This document shows, in pieces, positions 23,104-34,176 of a stretch of DNA of 64,000 nucleotides. Position numbers and translations under genes: made by a program. The notes below the pieces were generated by a model that ran no database searches, was not told the DNA's origin, and was given only the letters and a program-made list of their open reading frames with translations. Position 1 is the first letter of the stretch. Every line of letters begins with the position of its first letter. This DNA is from Tetrapyrgos nigripes (taxonomy: Eukaryota > Basidiomycota > Agaricomycetes > Agaricales > Campanellaceae), in assembly GCA_013368315.1 (NCBI GenBank), contig JAACJM010000011.1:310001-374000 (forward strand), in the 5' to 3' direction.

Positions 23104-23739
23104 TTAGTTGGGCGAAGCTTCGACAGACGATACAATTGGAAGGCCATTGTCCTCGGAGTCTGAAGGCACGTTTACAAATTTGCTAGGCCACCGACGTTGA
23201 CGCGGCGGATCATATAGTTCTTTTGGAGGTGGGGTGTAGTGTCGATAATTATAGGCCTGTGGAATACTCAGCTTAGATGGTCTGTTCATGCTGGGAGGAG
23301 TGTAGGATGATAGGGGAGATGAGAAAGGGAGTGGGCTCTTGGGATGAAGATGTGTGTAGAACGACGAGGTAAAGTAGTCGGAAGGTGGTGAGGATGGTGG
23401 GAGAGAGCTTTCATGGCTAGGAGAAGGTGGCTCTGGAGGTGGAGAGGTCCTCCAGTCAGGTGGGAGACTGCAAAGACGACTGAACAAATATGTATAATCG
23501 TCAAATTGTTGCATCTTACCTTTTCTTCCTTTGCTGGGGCATTTTTCTTGCTGCAGCTGCTTTTTACGAATCTGACAAAGCACTTTTCCGTGTCTATGTG
23601 AAGGTAATGAGCCTGAGACTTGAGATGAAGAGAAAAGCAAAATCTACCGTTTGTAGTAGTTGTGAGCAGCTCTTTTGCGAGCTTCTTTTTTCTCTGCAGC
23701 GTTTTGATATTTTGAAGGTCGACCACGGCGTTTGATCAT
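23104..23739 (-). CDS. GRPSKY-motif (AT-hook-like) Ser/Pro-rich protein
   Basis: Predicted from the ATG at 23739, which begins M-I-K-R-R-G-R-P-S-K-Y. Exon 1 ends at 23648 in phase 2, and a 53-nt intron (acceptor CATAG) leads to exon 2 from 23593. The N-terminus has the R-G-R-P core of an AT-hook followed by a basic, Ala/Lys-rich helix (EKKEARKRAAHNYYKRH), suggesting DNA binding in the nucleus. The rest is Pro/Ser-rich and disordered, ending in an acidic stretch. A further short intron may begin near 23,520 (GTAAGA). I recognise the N-terminal pattern from Agaricomycete proteins of unknown role but assign no function. Confidence 0.55.
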
Positions 23740-24117
23740 GGGTGATTGTGGGCGGAGAGGAGGCCCTGTGACGTACGTAAAGCAAGGAGGTAGTGTTACT
23801 AGACCATAAATTGTATGACCGAAAATCGAGTGTATGATCAAAATACCGGTAAAGGTCTTCATGCCCCTAACATTTCAGAATACATGCTCATTTATTCTAG
23901 AGTTTGTATGTTGAATCAGTTGTACTCTGCATTTATTTCTCCGTCATTACCCCTGTCTTGCTGTTGTGGCTCTCGCAATAATTGGTAGATGGTAGCATAG
24001 CGTTGTCTAGTGTAGTTCAAATAATAATAGAATTACCGTCAAAGAACTAGTATTTACCTAGATGCCTTACGAGCGTACTAGTAAGTAGAGCGAGTCAATA
24101 CGTACTAATAGCTAGCG

Positions 24118-24436
24118 TACGAATACAGAGCGAATCTATATATAAGTACGTAGTAATGATCAGAGCGCGTCGATGATCGATACCTTGAGAGTTTAGGCAA
24201 GTAAGAACAGATGCCAGTGGATTCTCAAGCGTAAGTACTTACATTTTATATCTACTTGGTTAGATATACGAATACAGAGCGAATCTATGTATAAGTACGT
24301 AGTAATGATCTGAGCGCGTCAATGATCGATACCTTGAAGAAGGCAATTCTCAGTGAGAGTTTAGGCAAGTAAGAACAGATGGATTCTGAGTCTCAAGCGT
24401 AAGTACTTACATTTTATATCTACTTGCTTAGATATA
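24118..24436. repeat. Direct tandem duplication of ~150-170 bp
   Basis: Two adjacent copies (24118-24266 and 24267-24436) both start TACGAATACAGAGCGAATC and both contain the 12-bp palindrome GTAAGTACTTAC near the end. They differ by substitutions and a ~20-bp insertion in the second copy. No coding potential was seen. The rest of 23,870-25,070 shows nothing else I can support. Confidence 0.8.
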
Positions 24437-25073
24437 CGAGAAGCTTCTATGTAGTTCCATATTGTACAAGTAAGTACAAGTATTTACAGTTGTACTCATC
24501 GAACCTTAACCTTTGACACACATTTGTATCTGGTCTTTGAAGTGGGACACCAATTGAGACCATGAAATGCCTTGTCAGCCCAAATCTTGGTGTATCTTTC
24601 AATCCCTAGGATCGGAAAAGAATTAGTATCATTCAGAAGTTTTAAAGGATGAGCCAAGATCAAGTATCATGAGTATTCGGATATTCAAAGCCGACTCGAG
24701 TCTGAGTATGACTGTAATTGAAGTATGACCATAATTGAAGTATAAGGCTGTAACTCATGTCCAGCCACGCAAACCTTGCAACAATAGACAATATGCATGC
24801 ATGTAATCAATACTTTGCTACCAGCTGCTGTGAGTCCCCAATATCCAAAAATTTGGCATTGGAGTATGACCAAAATGTGAGTATGACAGAAATTCGATTG
24901 AGTATGACTGTAAATCGCATCCAGCCATGAGACAACCATCCACGTGTGCCAGACTGTAGTCAACGCTTTGCCATCATCATCTGTCCCCCAACCAAAAAAA
25001 TTGCGATACCTTGTCCGTAGCGTTCCTCCAGTTCCAGGTTTTGCTGCTTACCAGGAAACATTTTACAGCCTCC

Positions 25074-25556
25074 ATGCCTCGTCAGGGACCGCCGTTCAAG
25101 CTTACACCTTATGGAAAGAAGAAGCTCACAGGTCTCAGGCCTGGCCTCTTCAAGCTTCACACCGTTCAAGGAAACCCTTCCGTTTATCAATTCGCCAGGT
25201 CATATTACAACTCGAGGATGACGAAGGAGCCTGACGACTTTGTCAAGTATTGGTCCGGTCCACATGGTGCTATTACCAAAAAGCAGCTCGAAACCTTTCA
25301 AGCTAAGCTCCAACATGTGCATATTATTCGTCCTCATCTAAAGCTTTTCCTAACGAGGGATCATTCACAGATTATGGGGCATTTTCTATATTATCTCAGA
25401 TGGGCAAAAGATCCTAATCCACGCTTCACGTATTTTGTGGCTAACTGTGACGAAGGCTGCGATTTCGACGAGCTCGTCAAGAGGGACCGGGAATGGCTGA
25501 TCGAGCATGGGGAACGTATCTTAGCTACAGCCAAATATAGTATTGACATCCTGTAG
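25074..25556 (+). CDS. Hypothetical protein, 160 residues
   Basis: Single-exon reading frame. I prefer the ATG at 25074 (MPRQGPPFKLTPYGKKKL) over an upstream one at 25011, because the extra 21 residues look like untranslated sequence. The protein is mixed in composition, with no signal peptide, membrane segment or repeats, and contains two Cys close to the C-terminus (CDEGC). I do not recognise the family. The AACTGTACAGTT palindrome occurs just downstream at 25592-25603, the same core as upstream of the gene at 20329. Confidence 0.5.
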   Translation: MPRQGPPFKLTPYGKKKLTGLRPGLFKLHTVQGNPSVYQFARSYYNSRMTKEPDDFVKYWSGPHGAITKKQLETFQAKLQHVHIIRPHLKLFLTRDHSQIMGHFLYYLRWAKDPNPRFTYFVANCDEGCDFDELVKRDREWLIEHGERILATAKYSIDIL

Positions 25557-26330
25557 TGCCGTCTGTAACTAATTTCAATCTCAGCTAGCCCAACTGTACA
25601 GTTATAGATCTAAGCTTTTTACAACTAGACCCTGTCACAAAAAAGTGTCAGCCTACCTCTTCCATAAACACTCCTGTCCTTCCTTCAAGTTGCGAGGTAT
25701 GTACTCGACTGCTGCCAACTGCATGCCACTCTGATGTCCTTTGTTGGTCCTTTCCCAGCCTTATTCATTATTTCATATGTCGGTATGTCAGGATTTTAGT
25801 TGCCGGTGATCGAGGTCGCTGACACGCCGGAAGTATGTTTCTATCGGCTCGACGGATAGATGAGCAGATAGGTGTACAGAAGTAGGATGTATTTGGAGTT
25901 CAGATATATATACAAATAAATGCTATATTTTGACTCTAAATATTCGTACAGAAAGAACGTATATCTGGAAACCCCTAATTACACTTGATAGGTAAACAAA
26001 AAGATGGCACATGTAATCTATGTAAAGATGTACAAAAAGATGCCTAATTTGTATAGCTATTTGAACAAAAGAAAGATAACCTTTTAAAGCTCCGGATACA
26101 TGTCCAGAAATCCCGTATATCTGAAGCACATATACAGGTGCAGATGGGAGTCCAAATGGACCATCTACCAGAGTTCAGATAGGTCTGCAGATATATCGTA
26201 TTTCCGGAGTCAGAATAGGACACAGGCGTGTCAGTGGCTTGACGCAGTCGCGTTTCCAACGCGTCCATTGCAAGACGCATCTGCGTGAAAGAAACACATA
26301 GTTTTCATGGGTGTACACCCACGCATGTAT
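25557..26330. other. No clear gene
   Basis: AT-rich DNA with repeated CAGATATA and TACAAAAAGATG-like words. Short ORFs on both strands show no recognisable domain. Confidence 0.4.
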
Positions 26331-26905
26331 TCATGGCCTGCCAGTCATTGTCATCACCTTCATCACCAGAATCAGATCCAGACGGTGAAGTATCTTGCTT
26401 GTGAGGACTTTTAACTTGTCACTCAACAGAAGGACGTCGGGGGAACTTGAAGCGGGAGGATACCATACCTCCTCTGCCTCGACTTCAGCATCTGAACTTC
26501 CAACCTCATCAACGTCACCCTCAGGATCGCTGAGCTCAGAGAGATTTAGGCCACCTGGACCTGGATTCTTGCTACGGGTACGACTCTGACCCGTCTGCTG
26601 GGATCCCGGCTGAAAAAAGATATCTTCTTCAGGAAGAGCTAATTTCAGAGCAGTCGGCAAACTTGAAGTGATGATGATGAATGTGGTAGTAATATTAATA
26701 GTGGTAGCGGTGGTACAGCTTGTTGTAACTGCGACCGCGACAAATTTAAAGTCCTTCCAGGGACTATCCATGGCTTCTCCAGTGTGGCCTCTACCAAAGT
26801 CACCACCAAATCCTTAGGCTCTGTTTTCACTACTGGCTTGACGGTCTTCTCGACCGCGACCATTGTGGTCTGAGACCTCGCCTTGGGTTTAAACACCCTC
26901 GTCAT
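26331..26905 (-). CDS. Hypothetical acidic protein, probably two exons
   Basis: Exon 1 starts at the ATG at 26905 (MTRVFKPKARSQTTMV) and contains a Val/Lys-rich segment. The second reading frame, ending near 26,331, contains a Gly/Pro-rich basic segment and then a strongly acidic stretch (DPEGDVDEVGSSDAEVEAEE). An acceptor AG just upstream of LPEEDIFF (near 26,640) would join them. Low-complexity composition makes family assignment impossible. Confidence in coding is moderate, and none is placed on function. Confidence 0.35.
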
Positions 26906-27125
26906 GCTGACTTCTCAGCTCAGAACGCGTTTCTTCACTCCTCTGATTCCGACGCTATCTGCATGCTGGTGTTGTCGTTCTTTGGCTTCCACTGCATTTT
27001 TATGCTCCTCTTCTGCAAGAGTGACAGAAAGCGAGCGAGAACGGGAACGTTCTAGAGGATGAGATGGATGTCTTTCGCGAGTGTGAGAGGTACTTGAAGT
27101 GGCAGACAAGGCAGGAGATGGGTGT

Positions 27126-27433
27126 CTAGTTGACGAAGAGGATGATGACCGGAGAAGTGAACAGAGTTCCGGTAAAGTAGATACTCTCTTCAATTCCCAA
27201 CTCTTCTGCTTCTTCTTCGTTGCATATCTTATCCAGGAGGCTCGGAAGTCCACGGTATTTGTCAGTTATTGACTGCGTAGTAAGGACAAGGGGATCGAGT
27301 AGTGTTGCTGAGGGTCTTCGTTGCGATCGAGCACAAATGGGTAGTCTCTAGTGAAAGACTTTTCCTGGTTCTCTGTCCATGCGATTTTGGGCTTGATGTC
27401 GAGTGCGAGGGAGTAGTTTGAGACGACCGCCAT
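27126..27433 (-). pseudogene. Hypothetical gene fragment with a frameshift
   Basis: The frame from the ATG at 27433 (MAVVSNYSLALDIKPK) runs to about 27,295. There the reading frame appears to shift by one base in a run of C. The other frame then continues with a plausible acidic protein segment (LDKICNEEEAEELGIEES) to the TAG at 27126-27128. This looks like a one-base loss in a homopolymer. It could also be an unrecognised intron. No family recognised. Confidence 0.3.
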
Positions 27434-27572
27434 GACAGTTGTGAATTGGTTTGTCACAGACTGATTTTCTACACCCAAGAATGTACATACAATGCAGATA
27501 TGAAAGCAAGAAACATGATAGCAAACAGAAAACAACGACGCTAAAAAAAAAGAGGAAAAAAGCCCCAAGCAC

Positions 27573-28512
27573 TCAGCCAACAAGTTCCTTCACCATATCA
27601 ATGGTGTCGCAGGCATCTCTCAATCCAAATGCTGCTTTGAAGATGAATTCCTCTCGGTGCTTTGAAGAGCAATTTGGGCAAGCGCCATTGCTTTTGTGGG
27701 TATATTTGAGTACTTGCTGATGAGCTTCGTGTTCTGAAACATTTGTGAGTGAAAAGACTGATGGATACTGATTCAAAACGTACCGATACCGAACATTCTC
27801 TCTTCGCTGACCCAGACCGAATATACCAGTTTGAATCCCTTCGACTTGTCTTTGCACCTCCACTCCTGCAATCTGCGTCTCGGTGTGCGACGGGTACAGC
27901 CGATTTTGCAGGCTTTGCCGTTTCTAAAGGACAGGACGTACACCCAAGCATCCCTCTTCACCCTAGTGGAAACTGGCCTAACCACCTAGTCATGGAAAAC
28001 CAGAAACTTGCAGGAACGGTGAATGAATGATATGTAGAGTAGCATATCACGTACCACCATGAGTACGTGAATGTATTTGGGGCTTTGAGGACGTGTAGGC
28101 CCAGGAAGCAATGACAGAGGTGGGAGGCGGTGACCAAAGCGTCGGTTGCATGATTATTGCTCGCGTCAATTCCTTCTCCCAACTCCCTCTCATTTCCTTC
28201 CTTTCCCTCTCTTAAAACTCGAAGGCACAGACTTCTCTTTCCTTTCTCCTTCTCCTTCTCCTTCTCTTTCTCTTTCCCCTCCGACCATATTACTGGTCTT
28301 ACATTCCCTGACTCCGAAACCAACCGTCGATCCACACTAGTCTTAGTCTTCACCAAGGATGATGCTGGCAGAGATATTTTTTGGCGGAAGCATGTTGCAA
28401 GGGATGGTTGCACTGGGAGTAGCAGTGATGAGGCTGTGGCTTTGGAAGGATCGTTAGGCACAGGCAGCGGCTTGACGAAAGCATCGGTCACGTGATCCAC
28501 TTCATTCTTCAC
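27573..28512 (-). CDS. GIY-YIG/T5orf172-like (DUF1766-type) protein
   Basis: The C-terminal exons are well supported. One exon contains V-Y-V-L-S-F then K-A-C-K-I-G-C-T-R-R-T-P-R-R-R-L-Q-E-W. A 56-nt intron (27734-27789) joins in phase to an exon with E-H-E-A-H-Q-Q-V-L and then CPNC and H-R-E-E-F, ending at 27573. This order matches the T5orf172 branch of the GIY-YIG nuclease-like fold found in fungal proteins of the S. pombe mug113 type. The N-terminal exon (28,512 down to about 28,058) is rich in Lys/Glu and less certain; its best donor is GTACGT near 28,057. Enzymatic activity cannot be judged, because the family includes uncharacterised members. Confidence 0.6.
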
Positions 28513-28519
28513 CTATTCA

Positions 28520-30080
28520 GCTTGTCTTTCCTCTCCTCCTCCTTGCCTCCTTGCCTCTACACGAATGACTGCGTGAAGGAATCAAATAAATGGCTTCACC
28601 AGGCAGCTTGAGATTGAAGGTTGGCGTTGGGTACGGACTGGAGTTGGGATGAACCTGGAGTATCGAGAAGTCGGCTCACTTCAAGGTGCGGCTTCCAAAC
28701 CGGGTTCCCTGACGTGATACCAATACCAGAAAAGCAGCAGTAGCAAACGTCTCTCAATCCTGGTGACTCTTCTATGCCCAGCCTATGGGAAAAGAAATCC
28801 CTCGTATTCAAACTCTTCTCCCGGAGTCTCCACCTCAACTTTCCAACTTTTTGGTGATCTTGGTTGGACTATCCGAGTGAGCTGAGGTATTCGCCAAGAT
28901 CTCAGGATAATAATCTTCGGGGAGATATCTGTGCATTGGGCATGGCAGGACCAAGGGTTGTTGAAAATGGGTCATCTACTGCGGCTGACCTGACCGTCAC
29001 ATAAAAACTTTTAAAATAATATGTATGATATTCCCAACCCATTCTCCCGACTATCCATTCTATTGTATCCCCGAGAAAACCATGTCAACAACACCACAGC
29101 GTCGATATCGATTGACACCTTCCAATATTGGTCCCCAGTCATTGAGTTGAGGAGGATGGGTGTGGCCATGCCGAAAAGACAAAAATATCTGCTCGACAGA
29201 TAGATCACATCACTACTACTGATATAAGATATATCTGTAGAAAAGTGTGTTTCTGTACGCCTTTCTGCCGAGCGGATATTTTCAGCGTGTGGGGATGAGG
29301 GGTTGAGTATGACCAGACCTAGGTCGACGACCATGAGGAATATTGGGAGATTAATTCCTGGTGCACATAATATGGGTGATCTTGGCAATGAAGAACATGG
29401 ATACCCAATCGTCCACTTAGCGACTCCACTCCAATCACCCAGTCTTTCACTGCCTTCACCACCAATTTCATGCCATTGCTTTCAGTGAAATGGGGAAAGC
29501 ATCACCAGAGATTCCTGCGCAGCAGGCATAACAGCTATTTGTTTTGGCGCTTTGGACGACCGATGACAAGGAATAGCTGAAAATGGGACATCCACTGTGG
29601 CTGATGGCCTCATTACCAAATAGTTTCGGTAAAAGATATTAAATTTCCGACACGTTCTCTCAACACATTCTCTCGACAATCCATGCTATTGCACCCCCAA
29701 GAAAAAACCACAACGGCACCGGCGACGGGATCTAGCATCAGATCAAGATTTTTCGTATATTGGCCCCCAAGTGCCACCACATCCATATTTCTCTAACTTT
29801 CCATCATCTCGTCATATCCTCGAGAGAATGAAACCCATGCAACATGTATCCCCATCTTATCATATCCTCGAGGTCAATGGGAGCGAGCTCTAAGCAGGAA
29901 CCCTTTGACAATTGCCATGTGCGGCTACCGCATAGATGCAAATTCTATCTGTATCAGAAGACGAAACAAGTTCGTCTTCAAGGGACAGAAATGATCGGTC
30001 TAGAGTATTCAGTGTCTTTTAGCGCATGAATGACTCTACCAGGCACGTAAATAGCGATGGGATGGTAGCAGCAATGAAAA
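28520..30080. other. No clear gene; diverged direct duplication
   Basis: Two stretches, about 28,965-29,150 and 29,578-29,790, share an order of matching words (AAAATGGG, CATCTACTG/CATCCACTG, GGCTGA, CATTCTC, CGACTATCCAT/CGACAATCCAT, then ATTGGTCCCCAGT/ATTGGCCCCCAAGT). They look like an old diverged duplication. No protein is supported. Confidence 0.45.
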
Positions 30081-30144
30081 TCTATGCACTTCCCTATACT
30101 TCTTATACCTTTCTGATACTTTCCTATACTTCACTTTCCTGTAC

Positions 30145-30240
30145 TTTCCAGTAGGGTCCTGTCCGGATCCTTTCCAGTAGGGTCCTTTCCGGATCCTTTC
30201 CAGTAGGGTCCTTTCCAGATCCTTTCCAGTAGGATCCGAT
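30145..30240 (+). repeat. 26-bp minisatellite, ~3.6 units
   Basis: Units start TTTCCAGTAGGGTCC at 30145, 30171, 30197 and (partial) 30223. They lie within a longer pyrimidine-rich tract (about 30,080-30,700) full of CTTTCC words. Confidence 0.85.
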
Positions 30241-30299
30241 GACTTTCCAGTACAGTCTTACTTTCCATTACTTTCCTATCTCTTTCTGATCATTCCTTC

Positions 30300-32040
30300 A
30301 TTTCCGATTCATCTCCAATCCTACTCCAACGTCTCCACTTCATATCCACAACTCCACTTTCCTTAGGAGGCGTTTCCCTTCACCTTTCCTTCTGTAGTTA
30401 TATTACTCTTCATTTCCGATCCTTTCCTATCTTATTCCTACACTTCCCGAAGTAGTACTTAAGCTAGCACATTTGTAGTAGATAGCTCAAGTGCAAAATC
30501 AACAAAGCTGGTCTCCTATCCTTTCCAATGGTTCCTTAGAGCTTCCTAGTCTTCCTGACTAGAATCCATACCTATATCTCTCTAAGCTCTTTCCTAACCG
30601 GATCCATCCAGAAACGTCGTCCTCTCCATCCAAGACCTCCATCCGGATCCTTGGTGTTTCCTAGCATTAAGGGCTCCCATGGACTTGACAGCTCCTTTCA
30701 ACAGCAACAACGGAGCGATCGTTGACTGTAACACTTGTATGAATGGAATACATGTATGAATCGTCGAGTTGAATCGTCAATAGTACCAGATTCCTTCTTC
30801 CCTGCATCTGGGAGGTATTTCAGTTGGCTATCGCGTTCACAGTATCAGACGACCCACGTACAACAAGTAAAAGCATTCCCATTGCCAATCTGTAGGCAAA
30901 GACTTGCAAAATGACTCTGGTAGGATCACCAGTGCCCGTCCAGCATTTTCATTGTTTTGCTAACACTGTACACGGAGAAAGAAAGACAATTAGAAGTCTT
31001 CAGTATAAGGAGAAAGAACACCCACATAAACATACATGACCAGAACATATGGAGAAAACAGTCCCAATGCCCATTCTCCTATCTTCTCATCATGTCATGT
31101 TGAAATTGCGCGACGTTAGACTATTTCGGTGACCCAGTGACCCAAAGCCTTGGGAAGAGGAAATACAACCCGATGAGCCCCAGGACCCAGAGTCAGTTGT
31201 GATAAGCTATAAAGAATGAAAAAGCGTACCCGGTTGGGATATGCGAGCCTCCAATGCACACCATAACCACCAGAGCTTCACCAATCTGTGCCAACCAACG
31301 AGTTCTCAGCTCCAGGAAACCCCGATAACGACGTCGGAAAGGTACCAACCCAACGAGAAATGGCCAGTGTCATATGTCTTGGTTCTGGGAGATTGATGAG
31401 CTGGCAGGTATTGATCGCTCTGGAGAATGTCTACAGGGACTGGGGTAGTCGGACTCATGTGCGTTATCGATAACGACCTCGGAAACTAGGTAGAGAAGGT
31501 CCCAAACATTGGAAAAATTTCCAGAATAAAAATCCGCATGTACGTCGAGGACATAATGCCCTCAACGCCCAAACCACTGAGACCAGCACCAAGCTGCGCC
31601 CATCAGCGGATTCCTAGCCCCAATAGACTTTGCTAACAAAGCCCGAAGCATTTCAATCCAGCCGAAAATGACTTGGCACATATGTCTTCAGGGTCTCCGT
31701 ATGAGTAACTGTCTTCAAAAAGATCTTTACTATACACTGACTTCAAACAGGGACTGACCTAGGGTTGTGTGAGAGGGAGTACAGAGTCTTTGAGACATCT
31801 TGGGATGACTGTTCAGAGGCTAGAGCTTGCGCCGTTGGACACTGGCGAAAAATATCTCATTAGTATATGGAAGACTCATAAATACATACCTTTCCACATT
31901 GATGATGACAGGTACACGGTACCATCCCTGTCAGCCAAGAAACAGGCTGTTCTGACTGACTACGGCAACAATTACTATCCCAACCTCTCCCGTCACCGAC
32001 TACTACTCTAACTCTCACTGTTGTCCTTCAGCACACACAT
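30300..32040. other. No clear gene
   Basis: Pyrimidine-rich DNA to about 30,700, then unremarkable sequence. Short ORFs (for example 31,288-31,473 and 31,769-32,011) carry no recognisable domain. Confidence 0.4.
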
Positions 32041-32045
32041 AGTCA

Positions 32046-32324
32046 CACTGGGTGCAAACACTTGTAATTCCTTGGATATACAGAGGAATTACATAAGACT
32101 TACACTGGTACACTCAATATGTAAGTCCACTTGACTTACTGAAGTATTACCAAGGACCACTGTGAGACTTCATGCCTTACAATGGTCATATATAATTGTT
32201 CTATTTTTCTTGGTCTCTGGTAATACTTCAGTAAGTCAAGTGGACTTACATATTGAGTGTACCAGTGTAAGTCTTGTGTAATTCCTCTGTATATCCAAGG
32301 AATTACAAGTGTTTGCACCCAGTG
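32046..32324. mobile_element. Foldback MITE with CACTG termini, 279 bp
   Basis: The two 107-bp arms (32046-32152 and 32218-32324) are inverted copies with about one mismatch, around a 65-bp loop. The ends are CACTGGGTGC and GCACCCAGTG, and 3-bp TCA repeats flank the element (32043-32045 and 32325-32327). CACTG ends with a 3-bp target duplication fit the CACTA superfamily. It has no coding capacity. Confidence 0.9.
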
Positions 32325-32352
32325 TCACCCCAAACTCCCTCAGTCCTCGTTC

Positions 32353-32799
32353 TTAATTGTCCATCCCCATCTCAACTACCCAATCCCAATCCCTAATCCA
32401 ATTCCTCTCCACTTCCGACTCCCACTTCAAGAATCCATGCCCTTGTGCATGCACATAGTCCTTCAACACTATGTCATGTGACATGTAGTTGGGTAAAAAC
32501 TCAATATGCAAGACTCGGGTTTGAGGGTGGCGGGAATAAGGATATGGGACCAGGAAGGTTGTTTTCTGACAATGTCGAATAACTGAAGTCTCGCAGAAAA
32601 TGATGATGATGCTTGGCCATAGACGGAATCCGGATAGGTGAGGCCTATAGAATGTGTATATGAGCAAGTGGAGTAATGACGAAGAAAAGAAGCGGTCTAG
32701 AAGTAGACGCCAAACTCACCTGAGACCGGCAATCCCAGTAAGACTCCTGGAATGGAACTGAGAGACTGAGAGCAAGAACAAGAACGAGAGTAATGCCAT
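32353..32799 (-). CDS. Small two-exon protein with N-terminal hydrophobic signal
   Basis: Predicted 123 residues. Exon 1 is 32799-32720, the intron 32719-32645 (GTGAGT donor, CTATAG acceptor), and exon 2 32644-32353; the total is 372 nt and the phases agree. The N-terminus MALLSFLFLLSVSQFHS looks like a signal peptide or anchor. A second hydrophobic stretch (SIIIIFCE) follows. The C-terminus is charged with several Trp. I do not recognise the family. An upstream ATG at 32815 opens a different frame that fails at the splice junction. The foldback element lies 28 bp downstream of the stop. Confidence 0.5.
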
Positions 32800-33201
32800 A
32801 GTATTGTGGTGACATGGTGGAGAATGAAAGCCCTCATCACCACGGGTCTAAAGTGAGTGACAGGAGTGACAGGGAAAAGGCATAGGAACAGCTGACGGCG
32901 ACGGTGAGGGCAAGCTTCTTGTTTAGCGTAAGAGAGCTTGGGATACCTTGAGAAAGGGTGGCAAAGAGTCAGAGGAGAGTAGATGGAGGTTTATTATTGT
33001 GTTCGTCGTCATCCCCGTCCCATGTCCTTGTTCTATTTCATCCTCAACCCTCTGTCTCTATCTCTATCCCCAAGGAGGTCTCAATGTGACTGATGTTAAG
33101 CCCATCGAGACTGGTAGTACTGGAGTAGCATCACCTCCTGCAGCGACAGCAACACTGGAAGCAGAACCAGAACCAGAACTAGAAGTGAAAGCAGTGTACT
33201 C

Positions 33202-33666
33202 TCATTCCCAGTCCCCTAAAAGGCAGGAATAGCTGACACAGGTCGAGTCGATCGAGGTGCAGAATACCCATGTGAAGGCGATTGAGGGATCAGGATGGCA
33301 ATCAATTCGATGATCCATCCACTCTGTGGTGACAGTGATGGGCTCAATTTGAGTCATGGTGGCGGTTGTGGTTGTAGCATCAGTTTGAGTGAGAGTGGGA
33401 AGCTGAGTCATGGCCTCTGTGGTGGTGACAGTAGAGAACTGCGTGGCGGAATCAGTTTGAGTTGTGGTGGTGAGCTCAATTTGAGTCGTCGTGGTGGTTG
33501 TGGTTGTAGCATCAGTTTGAGTGACAGTGGAAAGCTATGTCTTTTGGACTTCAGAATTGAGACGACATAAAGTGTCGGATGAGACAAGGGGTACGTTGCT
33601 GTCAGAGGCAGCATAGTTTGAGGAGAGGAGATGCGAGAAGGGAGAGTCAAAAGTCGTCGTCATCAT
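33202..33666 (-). pseudogene. Thr-rich repetitive reading frame
   Basis: The frame from the ATG at 33666 encodes a Thr/Gln-rich protein with degenerate repeats of T-Q-T-D-A-T-T-T-T and T-Q-I-E. An in-frame TAG lies near 33,535 and the stop is at 33202-33204, followed in the same frame by a Ser/Gly-rich stretch. The composition resembles a wall-anchored or mucin-like protein, but there is no convincing signal peptide in frame. A hydrophobic segment in another frame at about 33,780-33,865 might be a first exon. Either an exon structure I cannot resolve or a decayed gene. Confidence 0.3.
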
Positions 33667-34176
33667 TGCAGTGGTCATCAAAGAAGCTTTAGCTGTGCAT
33701 CATAACTAGGTATGATCAAGCTGCCTGACAATTCAGTCTGAGATTCAACAAGAACAGACGACCGGTGACAGCGGTAAAGGCTGGCAAGCAACGGCAGTAG
33801 GGGAAAGAAATTGGCTGCAACGACAATGACAGAGAGAAGGGTTGCACCCAATCGACATGGGAACCTCTGTACCTGGCAAGCATACGAACTGCCAATGAGC
33901 AGATGGCCCGGTGCCCAAGGGAAGGGAATAGTGAACCGGTCTCCTTTCATACTGAGACTGACTCTGAATCAACGAACTCTTGTTGATGGTTGAGAACAAG
34001 AGCAAACACATGCAAACATGATCACATGAACTCACAACGTTATGCGCAACCCTAGTGTGCCTTCGCATTATACTATAACTACAGAAGTACAGACATGATA
34101 AAGGGTGAGACAATTTGGAAGTGGCTCAAGGTATGTGTCTCTTTGTCTTGGCCCATCAGATACTGACTGTTGTACT

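Noticed and set aside
33295..33570. Plus-strand Gly/Ser-rich ORF
   Set aside because: Complement of the Thr-rich repeat. The repeated ACC/ACA codons on the minus strand explain it.
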